64,000 nt of DNA from Favolaschia claudopus. Lineage: Eukaryota; Basidiomycota; Agaricomycetes; Agaricales; Mycenaceae. Every line of letters starts with the position of its first letter. Position 1 is the stretch's first letter. Location of the stretch: assembly GCA_037176885.1 (NCBI GenBank), contig JAWWNJ010000029.1, forward strand, positions 1,922,001-1,986,000. The letters are read 5' to 3'. Under the pieces are notes generated by a model. The model ran no database searches. It was not told the origin of the DNA and saw nothing but the letters and a program-made list of their open reading frames with translations. The position numbers were made by a program, and so were the translations under genes. Positions 44,009 through 56,608 of this stretch are shown piece after piece.

Positions 44009-46723
44009 ATGCTTCTGCTTCCCCTCGCGAATCTCCTTGCCCTTCTGTCTGTTGCGACATGCACTCCACTCGTTGTTCACCAAAGTCGCAGCGCAGCCCC
44101 TCCCGGTTTCACTAGCCTGGGGGCTGCTCCCGACTCCGACATGTTGACTTTGATATTTGCTTTGACACCTGACAACCTACCTGGGCTTGAAAACACGCTG
44201 AAATCCATCTCCACGCCGGGGAACCCCGACTTTCGTCGCTGGCTTTCTAGGGACGAGGTTCGTTTTTCAATTTGGTAGATTGCTGCAACGTAAACTCACA
44301 CTGTCTTTCTAGGTCAAGACTTTCGTGCAGCCCTCCAGTGAAACTGTCCATGCGTTTACTTCCTTTGCGTCCGCTCACGGTCTCGCACCCAACATTATCT
44401 CCCCCAATGGCGACTGGGCATCTTTAACGCTCCCCGTCTCCACGGCTAACCAGTTGTTCGGCGCACATTTCGAGACATTCAGCCATGAGGCCCTCGCTCA
44501 GCCCATTACTCGCACATTGTCGATATCCCTTCCCTCCGAGCTCGTTGACCACGTCGAAGTGATCTATCCAAGCACTTCGTTCCCAGGCACTCCCACCTCT
44601 CGTTTCGCTCCCCTGCCTTCCCGAAACATGGAGAAGCAACCTTTCAACCGTGCTCCCTTGTCGTCGTCCCCGTTGTGTGACAACTCAATCCCCAGGAGAC
44701 CCGTCTGTCTGCAAGAAATGTACGACATTCCGTCCACTCCAGCCACTGAAAAGAACAACTCGATGATGGTCACCGGGTATTTCCAAATCCCCCCCAACAA
44801 AACTGATGTCTCGGTTTGTTACTTGAAACAATGCTCCGCCTCCACCATTCTGATCGTCTTGCGTACTCGTTAACTTGCAGGCATTCTTGAAAACTTACAG
44901 GCCAGACATGCCCCTAGACACAACCTACGAACTCATTCGGATTGCCAATGCCACGGACGACCCGGTCCCGCCTGAATTGGCGGTAGTGTGGTTGGCAGAA
45001 TCCTGCCATTCTGCCAATAAGCCTGGCAGAATGGCTGGCAGAATTGGCAGATTCCAGACCTGGGTGGCAGTATACGGCAGAATACGGTCAGGTGTTGATT
45101 TAAATCGAGGCTTTTCAATTGTTTTTACGCACATTGTGTATAATTTCCTCCTGTTTGGCTCAATGCCACCACAAATATTAGTATTTACTGTCTTGCTCTT
45201 TCACTACAACACTCATGGCTGGTCGAAAAGCCCCCACCTTCGTCACAAATCACTTCACCAAACTCAATAAATTGAACAACCGATCCAACCGTTCGCATTG
45301 GAAGCGTAATTATTGCAGTGATGATCACGAAAATGTCTTTGATATAGTGGAAAATACTGCTGCGGGTAGTTGGAACATTGAGGACCTCATGAACTCGTAG
45401 AAACTTGTATTTTTCACGATAATAATTCTGCCATATTCTGCCATATTCTGCCGTGATTCTGCCACGCCATTCTGCCATTCTGCCTGGCGGAATCAGCCAA
45501 AAACTATTCTGCCAGCCACACTAATTGGCGGTGATCCAACTAGAGGCCAATCTCGATGTAGAATGGGCTATCAGTGAGCTGTCCTCCCACCGAATCGGTA
45601 CTTGACTCTACCATGGACAGCTGATAATATTCCTACAAATAGGCCTCGCTACCGGCGTCCCACTTCAATTTCTTTCGGTCGGCGCAACGTCACCGAATGC
45701 CAGTGTTGAGAGCCTTGCAAAGTGGTTCATAGAAACAAACATTTATCTTGAGGGTCTGGAAAACCCGCCGTCCGTTGTGACGACGTCTTATGCACCCAAT
45801 GAAAGAGAAATAGATGAATCTGTCGCTAGGTTCGTTTGGTGACGCCATAGTGTGTATATTCGCGGGCTCACATATGACATCCGCAGGAAACTCTGCAACG
45901 GATATCTCGCTCTCGGCGCGCGGGGTATTTCGGTTTTGTTTTCTTCGGCAGATGTGCGTTAATCAACTCAGGTCTTACTCAAATGGGTTTTAAATTCCTT
46001 TACGTCCAGGGCGGAGTACATGGCAGCCATGATAACAGCAGCATCCCTGGCGGCTGCGACAACGAATTCTTTGCCGTCTTCCCCGCCTCCTGCCCATACG
46101 TCACCGCTGTCGGCGGCACTGAAGGATTTCCCGAGATCGCGACGAACTCCACCGGCGGCGGCTTCTCCGACCTCTTTCCCCGACCGTGGTATCAGTTTGA
46201 AGCCGTCGAAACCTTCCTTCAGTCCCTGCCCACAGATTTCCCTGGAAAGTTTAACACATCTGGTCGCGCGTACCCCGACGTTTCGGCGCAGGGAGGCTTT
46301 CTTGACTTTATCTTGCAGGGGCAGACGTTTCAGGGTGGCGGAACGAGTTTCTCGAGCCCTATCTTCAGCGCGGTAATTGCATTGATCAATGACAGGCTTG
46401 TGGCTGCAGGAAAGCCAGTATTGGGATTTCTTAATCCGTGGATATATGCGAATGCGGACGCCTTCACTGATGTTACAATGGGTCATAATTCTGGATACAC
46501 TTGTCCTGCGGAGACGGTGAGTCGTTGTTGTTGCTAAAATGATATCATATGAGCTTTTCCGTTTTCTAGGTTGCATTTGACGCGACGAAAGGTTGGGATC
46601 CGCTGAGTATGTCGCATAATATACGCTGTGTATGCATTCATGGGCTAACTTGATGGAATATTTCTAGCTGGTGTTGGATCTCCTGTTTTCGACAAGCTCC
46701 TTGCCGCTGCATTCAAGGTTTAG
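44009..46723 (+). pseudogene. S53 peptidase gene 3, disrupted by a MITE
   Basis: Exons 44009-44257, 44313-44813, 44881-44984 joined to 45533-45573, 45643-45829, 45887-45953, 46010-46516, 46570-46606, 46668-46723. Exon 3 is cut by the insertion at 44985-45522; without it and the second copy of the duplication, exon 3 is 145 nt, exactly as in the other three genes. The whole frame would then be 582 residues without stop. Active-site elements remain: LEANLDVEW (Glu and Asp kept), SSADGG and GGTSFSSP. With the insert, translation reads about 95 foreign codons and stops, losing the catalytic domain. Splicing around the insert is possible but not evident. Recent loss of an otherwise intact gene. 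Confidence 0.9.
44985..45522. mobile_element. 538-bp MITE with 10-bp target duplication
   Basis: The target duplication aattggcggt is present at 44975-44984 and 45523-45532, without mismatch. Terminal inverted repeats are AGTGTGG[TC]TGGCAGAAT. Subterminal regions on both sides are filled with attctgcca/tggcagaat words (about a dozen). A 10-bp duplication and long repetitive ends suggest the Mutator-like group; hAT (8 bp) is the alternative. No transposase. Confidence 0.88.
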
Positions 46724-47860
46724 ATTCCCGTAACTTACAACGTCACAGAACTATTAGTAGATCTGCCAGCTGTTATTCCCGTCGCGCTGTGTTTCCTTGT
46801 TCATCGGTTATATTCCCATTCATGGAAAATTTTGAATGATTTTGAAACTTGGGGCCCGATCAACCAGGTCCAAGCTCCGTACCTGGCTTTCGAGCCGTCC
46901 CGCATACCTCTTACACCGCGTACTTATTTCATCTGCCTTTATGAACACACACAAGTAGGAGGAAAAAGGAAGAAGAAAAGTGAAGTATTTTCTCCGCCGG
47001 TTCAACTTGGGTTCAACTAAATTTCTCACTCCGCCGGCTTCATTTCCCCCCTATACATGCAATCCAAGGATAGAGAGCTTACAGTCTCTCCCTTATGACA
47101 GCGTCCTCTGCTCTTACAATTCACGGACTGGTCTCGAAACGTGAATTTGAACCGAAGTTGAATTTTCTCGGGCCGTGCATGCCGCAGCTTCCGAATTGAC
47201 CGGTACCAGCTAATTAAGAAGCCGGTGCCAAGTTTTGCTCTTGTCCACCACAACATACTTACCTCCAGAATCCAGTTTGCCCCTGGTTTTACCTCGACTC
47301 TCGGAGTCTACAGCTTCTGCTCTTCGACCTCTCCGATGCGTCCACTTCCCTGCATTCCTGGCTCCGGGGTACTCGGCTGTCTCGAAATCTCTCCTTCTCA
47401 ATACATTACCGAGTCGCCACAGGACAGATGACTCTGAGATGACTAGTGCGATGAAACAAGGCGGGAACGGATTCGCATCTGACGGGGCCCGGCCGCCCGG
47501 GCTCTATGAGAGGTGACGCAAGGCAATATGTAAGTAATTTGAAGACCTTCGCTAGTTGGCTACAGCCTACGACTAGTGTTCTCCTCATCTCCTCATTTCC
47601 ATCTAAATTCCCCTCCTTGACTGAATCTCAGGCGTGCGGGACTTCGAGCTGTGTTGTCTTGAGAGACCTCTTTCGAATGCTCCAAATACACTGTCACCTT
47701 GACATTGACAAGGTTTCGCAAGAGGGTTCGTTTGAATTGCATGGTCCTCCAGCCCAGTAAGCCGCCCATTCGCAAAGCAGTCTTGGATTGATTATAACTG
47801 TCAGACGAAGATACTCTGTTCCTTGGTCGGAGACAATTCGAGATAACCGCTCATCCTCCC
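46724..47860. other. Intergenic stretch
   Basis: No supported gene. Small open frames lack motifs and intron logic. Confidence 0.4.
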
Positions 47861-47920
47861 CTAAGTATAAGAGCTTCGAATCAGTATCAGCATCAAGCTG
47901 CGTCGCTTTCAAGCTTTCGA

Positions 47921-48174
47921 ATGTTACTCATGAAGGCCAAATCTTTCTTGCTCGTCGCTTTCTTGGCTACGCTCCGTCTACCAACCTGCCCTCGGCGGCA
48001 CCACTGGCTGCAACCGGCGGCACTATCGCTGTGACAAAAGACGACGCCGTCATTGGCAACTGCATCTCGCTCGTTCCAAATACGGCGGCGAGGATTTTGA
48101 CTAATCCTGTTAGTCGCGGTTGTACGTGCGGTGATAAATATGACGTTCAAGGATTACAGTGACGTTCGCAAAGT
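47921..48174 (+). pseudogene. Small secreted protein gene with an apparent 1-nt frameshift
   Basis: TATA-like agtataagag sits near 47863, ~58 bp before the ATG. MLLMKAKSFLLVAFLATL is a good signal peptide. At about 47975 the reading frame must shift by one base to continue into APSTNLPSAAPLAATGG, then DDAVIGNCISLVPNTAARI and a short last exon after a GTACGT...ACAG intron (about 48123-48160). In the unshifted frame a stop comes after 37 codons. Either the gene has a one-base deletion or the assembly has an error here. The predicted mature part is ~60 residues with a single Cys. Family not recognised. Confidence 0.4.
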
Positions 48175-49403
48175 AAGTATCGTTTTCATTTACATGCAGA
48201 AATCGCAGACAGGACTAATTTTGTTCTGTAGTACCTGTGCACTCTCAACATCGAACGTCGCCGTTCGGGCAGTGAATACTTGTGTAACTCACACTAATCC
48301 CACTTTTAGTGCGTTTCAATCGCTTTATTTCTATCCCATCCTTTACATCTGATGCTGGCGGCTCTAGACTACTGGATGATCTCAAGTCGGAATTGCGTGA
48401 ATAAAGCGTTGTAATTTACGTTCCAACCGGTGTTGCGGAAATCAAACCGAGATCATTCCTCATTCCATTTGCTCCAAAGTTAATTCCTATTGATTTTCGG
48501 ACGGCAAAGCAAGACCGCTTCCCAGTACTTATCGGAGGGTGGTCCGTTCAACTACAAGGGAATACCCATTACAAAGCGTAATGCGAACTCCCGCAATCCC
48601 GAGAGCCGTCGTGGTCGGGCCCAAGCGGCCACATGAATCTGAATTCATCGTCGTTTGATCTGAACGACCAGTTGTATCAAAATAACCCTGGACCGACAGC
48701 GACCGCCGCCAGATGATATCATGCATCCAAAACGGGGAGCATTTGATTGAATGGCACAGGCGGTAAATGCAACTGTGAAATCGTCGTCGTCGATCCTTCT
48801 GATTTGCAGCCGCAGGGACGCAGACGCAAATCCTCAGGGTGATGGGAACTTGGCCCTGAAGAGCAGACCGACGGCAGGTACTTATAGAAGATGTTCAACA
48901 CGCACATGTGCAGATTAGAGAAGTTGTTGAGTTGTTCATCTTGTTGCCATACTAAAAGGATAGAAAACTGCCCACGGCCTGGAAGTAGCTCGAGCAAAGT
49001 CCGCCAGACAAGGTCAGTTGAACTTGTTTTCGCGAGCAGATTAACGCTTCTCAACAACTTCTCAACACTTTTAGTGCTGGTCGCCGGGGCCGAGGGGGAA
49101 GGCTGGAAGGAAGGATTTTCGGTCCGGAGGCGCGGGTTCCCAGGCCTGTCGGGGTCCCTGTGACAGCGTTATGTTGCGTTCAATTTTGGCCTCGCGACTT
49201 GGTCACGGAGTTTCAAGACCCCTTGCACCCGGGTCATCACCTCCATCGCCTCTGCCGTCAACCATGGTCTCCGATGCCCTCGTGCACAGCTCTAGCTTCC
49301 TCTCCATGCACACCGGGGCGCGTGATGATTCATTGTTCCCTGCTCTAAAGGTATTCGAGGAAATAAATATGGGGGACCCACCGGTGAAACTCTCATAGCA
49401 GTA
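48175..49403. other. Intergenic, promoter side of the GH54 gene
   Basis: No supported gene. The word gggggacccaccgg at 49371-49384, just before the GH54 start, recurs at 57481-57494. Confidence 0.4.
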
Positions 49404-51012
49404 ATGCAACCGAAATTTACCTCTCTCCTTGCATTCTCTCTTGCGGCTTGCACGCTAGTCGCCGCTGGGCCTTGCGACATCTACGCCTCTGGCGGAACTC
49501 CTTGTGTTGCGGCGCACAGCACGACTCGCGCGCTGTTCAACGCATATTCCGGCAATCTCTACCAGCTCTTGCGTGGATCTGACGGTGCAACGACCAACAT
49601 CGGTCCTCTTTCTGCTGGAGGTGTCGCCAACGCCGCTGCTCAAGACTCTTTCTGCTCTGGCACAACCTGTCTCATCAGCATCATCTACGATCAGACTGGC
49701 CGTGGAAATCACTTGACGAAAGCTCCGCCTGGCGGCGCAGCTAGCGGGACAGACCCCAATGGTTTCGACAACCTGGCTGCTGCCGATGGAGCCCCCGTCA
49801 CTCTGAACGGTCAGGTTAGTCTATTCACAGGCGTCTGATCATACCGAAACTGACTATCACGAGCAAGAAAGCATATGGTGTTTTCATTCCACCCGGGACA
49901 GGCTACCGCAATGACGCCACGAACGGAATAGCTGTCGTAAGTCTCTTTTGATAGTTCATGCGATCTATGCTCAACGCTCTCAGGGCGACACTGCCGAAGG
50001 CATGTACGCCGTCTTCGACGGCACCCACTTTAACAACGGGTGCTGCTTCGACTACGGCAACGCCGAAACCAACAACCAAGACACAGGAAACGGCCACATG
50101 GAGACCATCTATTTCGGTACTGGAGGCGGCGGGAAGGGCGCAGGCAGCGGCCCCTGGGTCCAAGCCGACCTCGAGAACGGTCTGTTCGCAGGCTCCAGCC
50201 GCGACAACGTGAACAACAACAACCCCACCATCACCTCCCGCTTCGTCACCGCCATCGTCAAGGGCCAGCCCGGGAACAACTGGGCGATAAGAGGGGGCAA
50301 CGCCGCCTCCGGCTCGCTCTCGACGTTCTTCAACGGCGTGCGCCCCGACAGCAGCTACAACCCGATGAAGAAGGAGGGCGCGATCATCCTGGGAATCGGC
50401 GGGGACAACAGCAACCGCGCGCAGGGCACCTTCTACGAGGGCGTCATGACCTCCGGCTTCCCCTCCGACGCCACGGAGAACTCCGTCCAGGCCAACATCG
50501 TCGCGGCCAGGTACGCTACGACGTCACTGACGAGCGGGCCCGCAATCACTGTGGGCTCGGCGGTGTCGCTGCGCGCGACGACGGCGTGCTGCACGGGCAC
50601 CTATATCTCGCACAGCGGCTCCGCGGTTAGCATCCAGACCGTCACCTCGAGCAGCAGCAACGCCGCCAAGCTCGCTGCTAGCTGGAACGTCGTCGCCGGG
50701 CTCGCAAACAGCGCTTGCGTTTCCTTCGAAGCTCGGGATGCGCCCGGAAGCTTCATCCGCCACTCGGGCTTCCAGCTGTTGGTCAACGCCAACGACGGGT
50801 CGAAGCTCTTCAAGGAGGATGCGACGTATTGCCCGCAGAAGGGGTTGAATGGGCAGGGCAATTCCATTCGCAGCTGGAGTTACCCCGCGCACTACTTCAG
50901 GCACTTCAATGGCAACGCCTTTGCGGCCAGCAACGGTGGTGCGGACACGTTCGATGCCAAGGCGTCGTTCAATGACGATGCCAGCTTTGTCTCTGGGGCT
51001 GCTTGGGCTTAG
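49404..51012 (+). CDS. abfB: GH54 alpha-L-arabinofuranosidase with CBM42
   Basis: Three exons, 49404-49814, 49868-49936, 49984-51012, give 1,509 nt and 502 residues. Signal peptide of ~21 residues, then GPCDIYASGGTPCVAAHSTT, the invariant GH54 start. Catalytic domain to about residue 340: IIYDQTGRGNHLT, CCFDYGNAETNN, GPWVQADLENGLF (nucleophile Glu ~224 by alignment from memory with Aspergillus AbfB), LGIGGDNSNRAQGTFYEG (acid/base Asp ~301). C-terminal CBM42 (~345-502) with ISHSGSAVSI, FIRHSGFQLL and YFRHFNGNAFAAS, three related beta-trefoil repeats. Established: secreted enzyme releasing arabinose from arabinoxylan and arabinan. Full length. Codon use is very GC-rich in exon 3. Confidence 0.96.
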
Positions 51013-54000
51013 AGCTGCGGACTTTGACTTTCGAATAACAATGTTGTGGATTTCATGTAACAAATGGTACAATGTAAAGTATCTTGTATGTATTCTTGTG
51101 ATACAATTCTGGAGCTCCTTCATTTCCGAGCCGCTCTCAATCTTTTGCGTTTTCTCCTTCTTGCCCTCTCCAATTCTTGCCTGAGTTTTTCATTTCTCAA
51201 TGGTCGTGTCTCCAGTCTCGGTATCTAATACAAACGAGAATCGTACGGTGGAATACAAAAGAGCACCCTACATCGCACTACTCCCAATTCGAAGTGGCGG
51301 AGAAACTACGGAAAAAGTTTGTCCACAGGGTACTGGGCATCATCGCAGAAAACCCTTATAAAAGCGGAGGAACCGCCGAGACGAGGAGTGTACATCCAGA
51401 CCATCCACACATCCACCGCACTCGAGCGAACCCACAGCTGTAAACGTGAAGAGGCTCCAGTTCCAGAGACTCTGAGCATCGTCGTATGATCATACTTTAG
51501 AAGGCGTCTCTGCGGTCGTCAGACAGCTCGAGAAAAACTTCGGATTGGACTCTCATCCCCACCTCACTGCTGCCGCCCACGACACGCCTCCTTGAATCCC
51601 AGGGTCTCCTGTCGTGCACGCACCCCACATCGTCCTTCTTCCCCCGCGCATCCACGTCCTCTCCATAACTCGCAGCTGCGGATGGCTTGGCGCATTACAA
51701 ACACCTACGCTCGGCGAGATCGGTTGAGGTACAGCGGGCAACGACGTAGAACGACCTAGGGGCCACCAAGCGCCTTCCACCTACAAGCCTAACAGTCCTC
51801 ATGCACCTCCTCGTCCAAAGGAGAACCAAAAGGGAATAACGACGGGTGTAAAGAGAGGCGGGGAGAAGAGGAGCGGCGGAGACGACAAGCTGCAGTGGGT
51901 GCTCGTATAAACCTGAAATTCTTAGTACCCTCCCGCGTTGATGGAATAGTATCCGCCCGCGATTCCATCACGAGCCAAGATCCAAGGCCCCCCACCCACA
52001 ACCCCATGATACTTACTGACCCATCAGCGCAATCCGGGGCGCCTGCTGCGCCGAGAGTCTGTGCAGCAGGCGTCAGCGGTTTGGCCAGCTGCGCGAGACA
52101 AAATCGGTATCGTCCTCCGCATCAGCACCTCCCGCAACCACTCGGAACTCTCCTACCCCACCGTCTTGTCCATACCCCGAAAACCCGGCAGCCTCTCCAC
52201 CCCTCCCCTGCGGATTCTACATCTTATTCGTGTCCAAGGACTTCACCACAGCCGAGTGGGCAGGGCGAGCTTTTCTTCTTCCTCATGGCGGACTTTCGGA
52301 GGCAGACGCAGCGCCACAGCTCGACGAGCCAATGGGCGACTTCGATGTTCCTCGTGGAAACGAGGACCATACGCGTAGACCCCACATCGAGCGACACGAA
52401 AGGGTGGGAAGATGTGGATGCTGATTTCGGCGAGATGAAGGACGAGAGAGGTGGATAGAAGCCGTGTAGAGCAGGCCCGACACATTTCGAGTGAAGTGAA
52501 TGCTGCGAGGGGAGGAGGAGGACGACGAGAAACTGGGATCCATGTTCGCATGGAGTTGCGAGTAGGACGTGAATGGACCCATGATTCCGCCACATTCCAC
52601 TTTCCTACCGCCTGATTGGGATCCATTTGCCAATCCAGCACATGCGCTCGCGCTGAAGAACCTCAGCCGGCGCCAGCGTGCGCCAACGGCGGCCACTCGA
52701 GATGGAGATCACAATTGTCTGACCGTCGACATCACAGCCTACCGCAATCCGCCTCCACCCCCCGAGCTTGCGCTGGGCGTATCCTGCAGCCCCCCACGCG
52801 ATGTCTTTGTGTTCTCGAGCTGCAGCCTCTTCATTCCCTCCCCTGCCCTGCGCTGGCAGCTATACTCCGTATTCCCCGCAGCTCGCGAGGCGGGGGAGGG
52901 AGCGCGCTGTGCGAGCTAAGTGCCGTTTGACGAGCATCTCGTCAGGGTGCACCGATTCGCCTCCGCAGGGGAGCGACGAAGGCCAGCGCGCTAGACCGGG
53001 AGCGGATGAATATGAAAAGGGCGTCGGAGAGAAGATGCGACGCCGCCGCAGATCGACTCGTTAGGTCGGTAGAGACGTTGTGTGTTCCACTAAATATGAT
53101 GGAGGCGACGTGTCAAGTCGGGGCGCGTGCGGGTGGATGTGGGACGGGATGGTCGAGGGGACGCTGAGCAGCGGCGAATGTGAGAGGCGAGGGGGGTGTG
53201 AATTCGGTACGTTGGCACGTCGAGGGCGAGAGCTGAGTGGTGAATACGCAGATTGGAGGCAGCAAAAGAAAAACGGAAGCTGTATGCCGAGTGTCCAAAG
53301 CTTTCTAGAATACATTCCAGCGAGGTGAGCAGCAAAAGCACCGAACAGGGCGGCAGGTGCTGAGACCGTAACGGTAGGAGGGGCCGCTTCCGAAGGCTTG
53401 GATTGATCGGTAGTTATCTGAGATGGACGTGAGCATGGGGTTTTACTCAAGACCATGGACTGGAGACATACTCAAGGACTCAGAAGCCATCGGGAAGGCA
53501 GAAGACGGCGGCGAGAGCAGGGGTAAGCTGCCGGTCAACAATTTGTGAGTACAGCAGAATGAGAATGTAGAACGAGATGAGGGGGGTGGTGGCAGAAAGT
53601 AGGGATATGAAGAGTACAGAAAAGAATGATCAGTGACTCACGCAAGCTATTCAGTCTAGTTCAAACTCCTAGTCTGAGACGAGCATTGAATACAACGCTT
53701 TCATTGAAAAGCACGGTGACTCACGCGCACGAGTCGCCGCATCCCATTCATTACACCTACTTACTGAAACCTATTCCAAGAACCCTTATCGTTCCGTGTA
53801 GCCTCCAAACTCCAGCCGTAAGGGAGGTCTTGACGAATGCCGAGGTCGACATTCAAAGCTCGGTCGCCGTCCAACAAAGTCTCCAGCGAGCAACCAGCGA
53901 GAGTGACGAAGAAAGACGCTGGCCATGACACTCTGTCCACCGGCTAAAGAGAGGCGCGTTATAGTGCATAAGTAGCATCCCTAGCGAAGTCGGGCAGCGA

Positions 54001-54375
54001 TGGAGACCGTGAGGTGTTGCAGCCATTGTGAAAGAGAAAAAGAAAAGACAAGGATCCAAACACAACCAAGCAAACGACAACCAAATACGGCAACTCAACG
54101 CCGGATTCCTAAATAAGAAGGCGGGCTTTGGGTCCGGCAAATCGAAGCCTGCCAGCATCTTACTTCACGAGAATTATCCAAAAGAGATACATCTTAAAGT
54201 TGGTCACTTAAGCAGATTTATCTAAGCCTCTTCGGCTTTGCGAACGAACAACTCGTAGAAAGTCCGACATCGAGTTCCCACTGGCACTGCCAAACCTGCA
54301 TTGAGACACATTATTCATTCGAATATTCTACTGTACTGAGCATTTGGGTGCTAAGTAGTTATTGATTGCGCATGT
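51013..54375. other. GC-rich stretch with no resolved gene
   Basis: Many overlapping open frames. On the minus strand, pieces near 53920-53750 (GWSLEATRNDKGSWNRF followed by a perfect GTAAGT donor) and near 53540 (LYSQIVDRQLTPALAAVF) look coding but could not be assembled. On the plus strand, 52569-52919 is an open frame of 116 residues without recognisable motifs. No gene is called. Confidence 0.25.
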
Positions 54376-56555
54376 CTAAGCTTCGAGCGCGGCGGCAAGA
54401 AGCTTGTCGAACACCGGAGATCCAACACCAGCTAGATAAAGCAGTCAATGAACAGGTCAACAGCCGAATGCGAGTATGACATACTAAGCGGGTCCCATCC
54501 CTTCGTCGCATCGAATGCAACCTAGGTAACGGAAAGATTTAAAATTCGACACCTGATTAGCCTCATCAAGCAACAAAGACACTCACCGACGTCTTAGGAC
54601 ACAAAAATCCCGAATTATGCCCCTCCGTGATATCCGTAAACGCATCAGCATTCGCATAGATCCAAGGGTTAAGGAACCCAAGAACCGGTTTCCCCGCAGC
54701 CACAAGCCGATCATTAATCAGCGCTATCTGCGCCGCAAAAATCGGAGTCGACAAGCTCGTCCCGGCGGTTGGCCCGAGCGTCCCATTGAACATCAAGAGG
54801 AGATTCCCTCCCTGCGCCGAAACATCCGGGAACGCCCTTCCAGATCTGTTGAACTTTCCAGGAAAGTCTGCGGGGATGGTCTTTAGGAAGTTCTCGGCAG
54901 CCTCCTCCTGGTACCAAGGGCGGGGGAAGAGCCCGGAGAAGCCACCGCCGGTGAGGTTGGTGGCGACTTCGGGTTGGATGCCTTGGGTGGCGCCGACGGC
55001 GGTTACCCAGGGGCAGGAGGCGGGGAATACCATGAGGAAGTCGTTGTTGGAGCATTTGGTGGGGTCGTCGTGGCCGCCGCGTACACCGCCCTATCAATGA
55101 GAGAGGTGAGTCGGATGAGTTTGAAATCGAAGAGGGTAATTGAAAGTACATCGCCGGAACAAAACAGCATGGAGATTCCGCGCGCGCCGAGAGCGAGATA
55201 GCTGTTGCAGAGTTTCCTACATATTGCGAATGCGCGAGTCAGACAGAGTGGACGCCTTTCATCTCAGTGAGACTAACCTAGCAATGGATTCTTCAAAATC
55301 AGCTTCCGTGGGCGCAAACGACGTCGAAACGACCGAAGGTGGGTTGTCGAGGCCTTGAAGATAGATAGTGGCGTCGAGCATTCCATCCACCAGGCCGTCC
55401 AATTCATCCGAGGATGCACCAACGGAAAGAAACTGGACGGGAACCCCGGTAGCGAGGCCTGTTGATAGAAAGATTGCCTTCAGCCGGCAAACTTAGTACT
55501 CATATTCCAATAACAACTCACTCGCAGCGTATTCGATGTCGGCATTAGCTTCCTGCTGAAGAAACATGAAATCGAGCGGATCAAGCTCCACCGTGTTGTT
55601 GCCGATTTGGATGAAGTCGTAGTGTGTATCGGAGGGGATGTCGGGTCTGAAGTCTTCCAGGAACGACTATGACGGTATGAATAAGTCAGTCCCGGCGAAT
55701 GCAAAGACAAAAAGAGGGAGAACGAGAAAAGAACAAACAGAGACATACCGAAAGATCAGTCCAGTTCGGGTTGATACCCCAGTACCCGGGAATCAAGAGG
55801 GTGTTGTTTCGTTGAGTAGCTGGAGTCGACGGAATTCCGTAGAGCTTTTGCAGGCACGGAGGTGTCATAGAAACACTCAAGCCGTCGCACTCAAGTGACG
55901 AGGACTGAGAAGGCGACGATGAATCACGTTTGATCAGTCGGTTCTCCAAGTCGCGGCGGCGAGGCTGTGGCTCTGAAGCGGTAGAAAACGAGGTACTCGG
56001 ATGAATGACCTCGACGTGGCCGACGAGTTCGGAAGGAAGGGATATAGACAAGGTGCGGGTGATTGGTTGTGCTAAAGACCGATGCGTGAACGTCTGGAAG
56101 CTCGCCCCGAGCAGTTTGTTCGCCGCAGCGACGTTTAGCGTCAGCGACACCCAATCCCCGTTGGCGGAGACGACGCTGGGCGTCACACCGTTGGCGGACG
56201 CCCAGGAATTGAAGGCCGCGAGGGTGTCGTCGGATGGCTGCACGAATGCCTTCACCTGCGAATGTTCAAATGGACGTGGTACAAATTCAAGAAGCGCAAA
56301 ACGAACCTCATCCTTCGACAGCCATTTTCTGAAGTCGGAGGATCCAGGCGTGGAGATCGATTCAAGCTTCCCTTCCAGCCCCGAGAGATTATTCGGAGTC
56401 AAAGCGAATTTTAAGGTCAATAATTCGGAGTCGGGAGCCGCGCCTTGGCTGGAAAATCCAGAGGGGGCGGCGCTACGACTCTCGTGCAAAACGAGCGGCG
56501 TGCAGGAGACAGCAGATAGCGCTGCCAAGAGATTTACGAGGGTGTAAAGTAGCAT
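54376..56555 (-). CDS. S53 peptidase, gene 4
   Basis: Eight exons in minus order: 56555-56307, 56255-55749, 55666-55522, 55458-55278, 55216-55150, 55090-54587, 54521-54485, 54431-54376. Total 1,746 nt, 581 residues. Signal peptide LLAALSAVSCTPL, prodomain with KAFVQPSDDTLAAF and ANGDWVSLTLNV, a basic linker ENRLIKRDSS that may be the processing site. Triad: Glu/Asp in QQEANADIEY (~291, 295) and Ser in AGTSLSTP (~495). Oxyanion Asp in CSGDGG. Exons 1, 3, 5, 7 and 8 are the same length as in gene 1, so all copies descend from one gene. It is separated from the array by ~7.6 kb holding the GH54 gene and is inverted. Secreted acid peptidase, apparently intact. Confidence 0.95.
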
Positions 56556-56589
56556 TGAATGTAGGGTTTGAGGACTATGCGTTCATGAG

Positions 56590-56608
56590 CTGCAACATAT
56601 ATATATCT
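56590..56608 (-). promoter_or_regulatory. TATA-rich promoter of S53 gene 4
   Basis: Minus-strand gatatatatatg about 40 bp upstream of the ATG at 56555. Confidence 0.5.

Noticed and set aside
44875..45270. Open frame of 131 codons running from S53 exon 3 into unknown sequence
   Set aside because: It is exon 3 read through into the MITE; the second half has no homologous counterpart in the paralogues.
37232..51012. A biosynthetic or catabolic gene cluster sharing one pathway
   Set aside because: Neighbours are unrelated secreted hydrolases and duplicates; no tailoring enzyme, transporter or regulator set is present.
50524..51123. 199-codon minus-strand frame over the GH54 gene
   Set aside because: Antisense shadow of a GC-rich coding exon.
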